Assembly (NCBI GenBank): GCA_021299095.1
Contig: JAJTFW010000010.1
Location: forward strand, 38,126-102,125
Length of the DNA: 64,000 nucleotides
Direction of reading: 5' to 3'
Source of the DNA: Sphingobacteriales bacterium
GTDB taxonomy: Bacteria > Bacteroidota > Bacteroidia > AKYH767-A > OLB10
The notes under the pieces are model-generated. The model ran no database searches, was not told the origin of the DNA, and worked only from the letters and a program-made list of their open reading frames with translations. Made by a program: the position numbers and the translations under genes. Shown here one piece after another: positions 60,520 through 64,000 of the stretch. Within the stretch, counting starts at the first letter, position 1. Each line of letters starts with the position of its first letter.

Positions 60520-61005
60520 TTAATAAAACAATCCCCAGTCGTCGCGAATATCAGTGCTACGGTCGAAGCCAGCTACCCAGGCAACGAATAAGTACCTGAA
60601 CTCGTCCATTTCTTCACGCAGCAACCGAACATAACTCTCGTCACAAAAACCGAGCATACGCAAACCTGCCGACTGGGAGATGATGTTACGCGCGGAAATC
60701 TTGATCTGTACAGCATTTTCCATGCGCATGGTGTAAAGTGAAGTCCCCTCTGCAGCCGCAATGCGTGCCGCAATGAATCCTGCATCACCCAGCATGATTT
60801 CTCGGTAGTGCGAAGCCAAATCGTCACGCTCGGGAAATGTACCCACCAAGGCGTTAATCAATTGGTATATCGATCTGGCCTTACGCATCAAGGGCATCGC
60901 TGTAATACGGGCACGCTCGCGCTCAATATCGCGCAAGGCTTCGCGTCTCACACCATCCTCTTCTCCCAGAGAACCCAAAAAGAAATCATCAGAATCAAAA
61001 TTCAT
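60520..61005 (-). CDS. Conserved-looking hypothetical protein
   Basis: 161-aa ORF with -7 box (CAAAGGTA at 61026-61033) upstream. Confidence 0.6.
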   Translation of the reverse strand: MNFDSDDFFLGSLGEEDGVRREALRDIERERARITAMPLMRKARSIYQLINALVGTFPERDDLASHYREIMLGDAGFIAARIAAAEGTSLYTMRMENAVQIKISARNIISQSAGLRMLGFCDESYVRLLREEMDEFRYLFVAWVAGFDRSTDIRDDWGLFY

Positions 61006-61210
61006 TCCCTAAAATGGCTTTCTATCAAAGGTATGGCCGTGACCAATATGAGTCAAGTAAAATTGTCCAGCGCCACGTTGAGCGTAACAATGGATTGAAA
61101 CGGAAAAATGCTGTACACCAGCAGAATGGACGGTATTACCAGCCTGAATAGCAAGTATTTAAGCGACAGACAGAAGCAGGCTCCACAAGGGCAAACTGCC
61201 CAATAAACAG

Positions 61211-61218
61211 TACCTTTG
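61211..61218 (+). promoter_or_regulatory. -7 box TACCTTTG upstream of secA
   Basis: TAnnTTTG, 21 nt before ATG. Confidence 0.5.
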
Positions 61219-61239
61219 CAGCCCTGAATCCCATTGATT

Positions 61240-64000
61240 ATGCTCGATTTTGTCAATAAACTGATCCGTTCCATGGTGGGCAGCAAGGCCGACCGCGACC
61301 TGAAGGAAATTGGCCCCTATGCGGAGAAGATCAACTCTGTATATGCCAGTTTGCATACGCTGTCAAATGATGAATTGCGTGGAATGACGCATGCGTTTCG
61401 CAAGCGCATCAACGAAGCCATCGCCGAAACAGAGGATCAAATGGCTCAGCTAAATGCACAAGCCGAATCGGATCCAGACATGGATCTACAGGAAAAAGAA
61501 CAGATTTTCTCCCAGGTCGATACCCTCAAGAAGGAACGCAATGCCCAAATAGAAACTGTTTTACTCGAATTGTTACCCGAGGCATTTGCAGTTGTAAAAG
61601 AAGCCGCAAGGCGTTTCAAAGAAGTAGGAGACCAAAGTCTGATTGCAGAGGAGCACGACCGGTCCATTGCCGCACGAAAGAACCATGTGGTCATCAACGG
61701 AGAACAGGCTACCTACAAGAAGTCCTGGAATGCAGCAGGAAATGAAGTCACCTGGGACATGTTGCATTATGATGTACAGCTCATTGGAGGTACAGTACTT
61801 CATCAAGGAAAAATTGCGGAAATGGCAACCGGAGAAGGAAAAACCTTGGTTGGCACCCTACCGATTTATCTAAACGCGCTGGCTGGACGCGGAGTGCACG
61901 TAGTTACCGTCAACGATTACCTCGCAAAACGCGACTCCGAATGGAACGGTCCGATTTTCGAATTTCTAGGCCTTAGCGTCGACTGCATCGATAAACATGC
62001 CCCCAACTCACCCGAGCGCAGAAGGGCCTATCTCGCCGACATTACCTACGGGACCAACAACGAATTCGGATTCGACTACTTGCGCGATAACATGGCGCGG
62101 AGTCCGGAGGACATGGTACAGCGTGAACACCACTACGCAATTGTGGACGAAGTAGATTCGGTGTTGATTGATGATGCCAGAACGCCCCTCATCATCTCCG
62201 GGCCAACACCCAAAGGTCACGACCAGGAATTCCATGCCCTAAAGCCTAAGGTTGAATTGCTCGTCAATGCGCAGCGCAACTACGTCAACACTTTGATTTC
62301 CGATGCCAAGAAAAACATCGAAAACAAAGACAAGCAGGATGAGACAGGACTTGCCTTGCTTCGGGCACACCGTGGAATGCCCAAGCACAGGGCACTGATC
62401 AAATTTCTGAGTGAGCCTGGTGTAAAAACCCTTCTTCAGAAAACCGAAAACCAATACATGGCCGAACAGGGCCGTTTGATGCGCGAGAAAGTGGATCCAG
62501 AGTTGTTTTTCATTATCGATGAGCGCAATCACAGCATCGAATTGACAGAAAAGGGCATCGATCTCATTTCGAACAACGTTTCCGATCCCCATTTCTTTGA
62601 ATTGCCCGATGTCGGTTCGGTGATGGCCGACATTGAACGCAGTGGATCGAGTGCTGAGGAAAAAGCGTCGAAAAAAGACGAACTACTCCGCGACTTCTCG
62701 ATCAAAGGTGAACGCATCCACACGATCAACCAATTGTTGCGTGCCTACACCCTGTATGAGAAAGATGTGGAATACATCATACAGGAAAGTAAAATCAAGA
62801 TTGTTGATGAGCAGACCGGCCGTGTGCTGGAAGGCAGAAGATACTCGGATGGACTTCACCAAGCCATTGAGGCGAAAGAGAATGTGAAGGTTGAGGCTGC
62901 GACTCAAACGTACGCCACCATCACGCTTCAGAATTACTTTAGGATGTATCACAAGCTGGCCGGCATGACCGGAACAGCCGAAACGGAAGCAGGGGAATTC
63001 TGGGAAATCTACAAACTGGATGTGGTTGTGATTCCAACCCACCGAAAAATCCAGCGGAAAGATGAAGAGGACCTGGTGTATAAGACAGTCCGCGAGAAGT
63101 TCAATGCTGTTATTGATGAAATTCAAAAACTGACCCAGGCCGGCAGACCGGTACTCGTTGGAACAACATCAGTCGAAATTTCCGAACTGCTGAGCAGAAT
63201 GCTGAAGCAGCGCAGTGTCACACACAATGTACTTAACGCGAAGCAACACCAACGCGAAGCCGAAATCGTAGCACAAGCCGGACAACGCGGCGCTGTAACG
63301 ATTGCCACCAACATGGCTGGTCGCGGCACCGACATCAAGTTGGGGCCCGGCGTCAAAGAGGCAGGAGGACTTGCCATCATCGGTACTGAGCGGCACGAGT
63401 CACGGCGTGTCGACCGTCAGTTGCGGGGACGTTCCGGTCGTCAAGGCGACCCTGGATCATCTCAGTTCTTCGTATCACTTGAAGACAACCTCATGCGCCT
63501 GTTCGGTTCCGAACGGATCGCCAGCCTAATGGACCGTATGGGTCTGAAGGAAGGTGAAGTTATCCAGCACAGCATGATTACACGCAGCATCGAGCGTGCG
63601 CAGCGCAAGGTGGAGGAAAACCATTTCGGTACACGGAAGCGGCTCCTCGAATACGACGACGTGATGAATGCTCAGCGAGAAGTCATTTACAAAAAGAGAA
63701 GGCATGCCCTGTATGGAGAACGACTCGCGCTCGACTTGCAGAACATGTTGTATGACATGTCCGAGCAACTGGTCGTACAGCATCAGGAAACCCGCGATTT
63801 TGAAGAATTCAATCTTGACTTGATTCGCACCTTCGCAGTAGAAAGTCCTTTAACGCAGGAGGAATTCCTTGGCTCCAAGACCGAAGTGCTCGCCACCGAC
63901 TGTTTCAATGCACTCGACACGCACTACAAACAGAAAACACGTACGGTTGCCGATGGGGCTTTCCCTGTGGTAAAGCAAGTGTTCGAACAGCAAGGGCAGC
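61240..64000 (+). CDS. secA: Preprotein translocase ATPase SecA, 3' end beyond the window
   Basis: [72 protein letters not shown]; absent from the ORF track because no stop lies in the window. Confidence 0.97.
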   Translation, partial: MLDFVNKLIRSMVGSKADRDLKEIGPYAEKINSVYASLHTLSNDELRGMTHAFRKRINEAIAETEDQMAQLNAQAESDPDMDLQEKEQIFSQVDTLKKERNAQIETVLLELLPEAFAVVKEAARRFKEVGDQSLIAEEHDRSIAARKNHVVINGEQATYKKSWNAAGNEVTWDMLHYDVQLIGGTVLHQGKIAEMATGEGKTLVGTLPIYLNALAGRGVHVVTVNDYLAKRDSEWNGPIFEFLGLSVDCIDKHAPNSPERRRAYLADITYGTNNEFGFDYLRDNMARSPEDMVQREHHYAIVDEVDSVLIDDARTPLIISGPTPKGHDQEFHALKPKVELLVNAQRNYVNTLISDAKKNIENKDKQDETGLALLRAHRGMPKHRALIKFLSEPGVKTLLQKTENQYMAEQGRLMREKVDPELFFIIDERNHSIELTEKGIDLISNNVSDPHFFELPDVGSVMADIERSGSSAEEKASKKDELLRDFSIKGERIHTINQLLRAYTLYEKDVEYIIQESKIKIVDEQTGRVLEGRRYSDGLHQAIEAKENVKVEAATQTYATITLQNYFRMYHKLAGMTGTAETEAGEFWEIYKLDVVVIPTHRKIQRKDEEDLVYKTVREKFNAVIDEIQKLTQAGRPVLVGTTSVEISELLSRMLKQRSVTHNVLNAKQHQREAEIVAQAGQRGAVTIATNMAGRGTDIKLGPGVKEAGGLAIIGTERHESRRVDRQLRGRSGRQGDPGSSQFFVSLEDNLMRLFGSERIASLMDRMGLKEGEVIQHSMITRSIERAQRKVEENHFGTRKRLLEYDDVMNAQREVIYKKRRHALYGERLALDLQNMLYDMSEQLVVQHQETRDFEEFNLDLIRTFAVESPLTQEEFLGSKTEVLATDCFNALDTHYKQKTRTVADGAFPVVKQVFEQQGQ

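Noticed and set aside
1-64000. Defence system, prophage, transposon or integron
   Set aside because: No transposase, integrase, Cas, restriction-modification, toxin-antitoxin or phage structural protein was recognisable on either strand.

Overview
The window is a dense, mostly housekeeping chromosomal segment from a Bacteroidetes-type bacterium. Supporting signs are GldB, PorT-like and PKD/T9SS-type proteins, and repeated TAnnTTTG -7 promoter boxes. I recognise murI, a PpiD/SurA-like PPIase, lptC, coaX, tRNA-Phe(GAA), gpmI, mfd, a SET-domain protein, a DUF4476 protein, korAB-like genes, nadE, gldB, an MBL hydrolase, a fatty acid desaturase, a polyprenyl synthase, an NDP-sugar epimerase, rfbA, an MMPL/RND transporter, a radical SAM/SPASM protein, pepP, sdhCAB, a Kazal-domain protein, an ACP phosphodiesterase-like gene, gcvP, a UbiA-like protein, dCMP deaminase, a CtpA-like protease, a sugar transferase, a hybrid histidine kinase with a sigma-54 regulator, an MFS exporter, and secA (cut by the window end). 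I see no CRISPR array, transposon, prophage or clear defence system. The points most worth a second look are: (1) sdhC is split by what looks like an out-of-frame internal deletion removing transmembrane helix III; (2) two unlisted ~31-aa membrane micro-ORFs sharing the motif SIAIVC flank a SET-domain methyltransferase gene; (3) many genes have a TAnnTTTG box only 3-6 nt before the start codon, implying leaderless mRNAs; (4) an orphan response regulator appears to be transcribed from the tRNA-Phe promoter; (5) a giant 16-repeat PKD protein stops inside a fibronectin-like domain with no sorting domain. Start codons were adjusted from the ORF track where upstream starts were implausible. All family calls are from reading the protein sequences; no searches were run.
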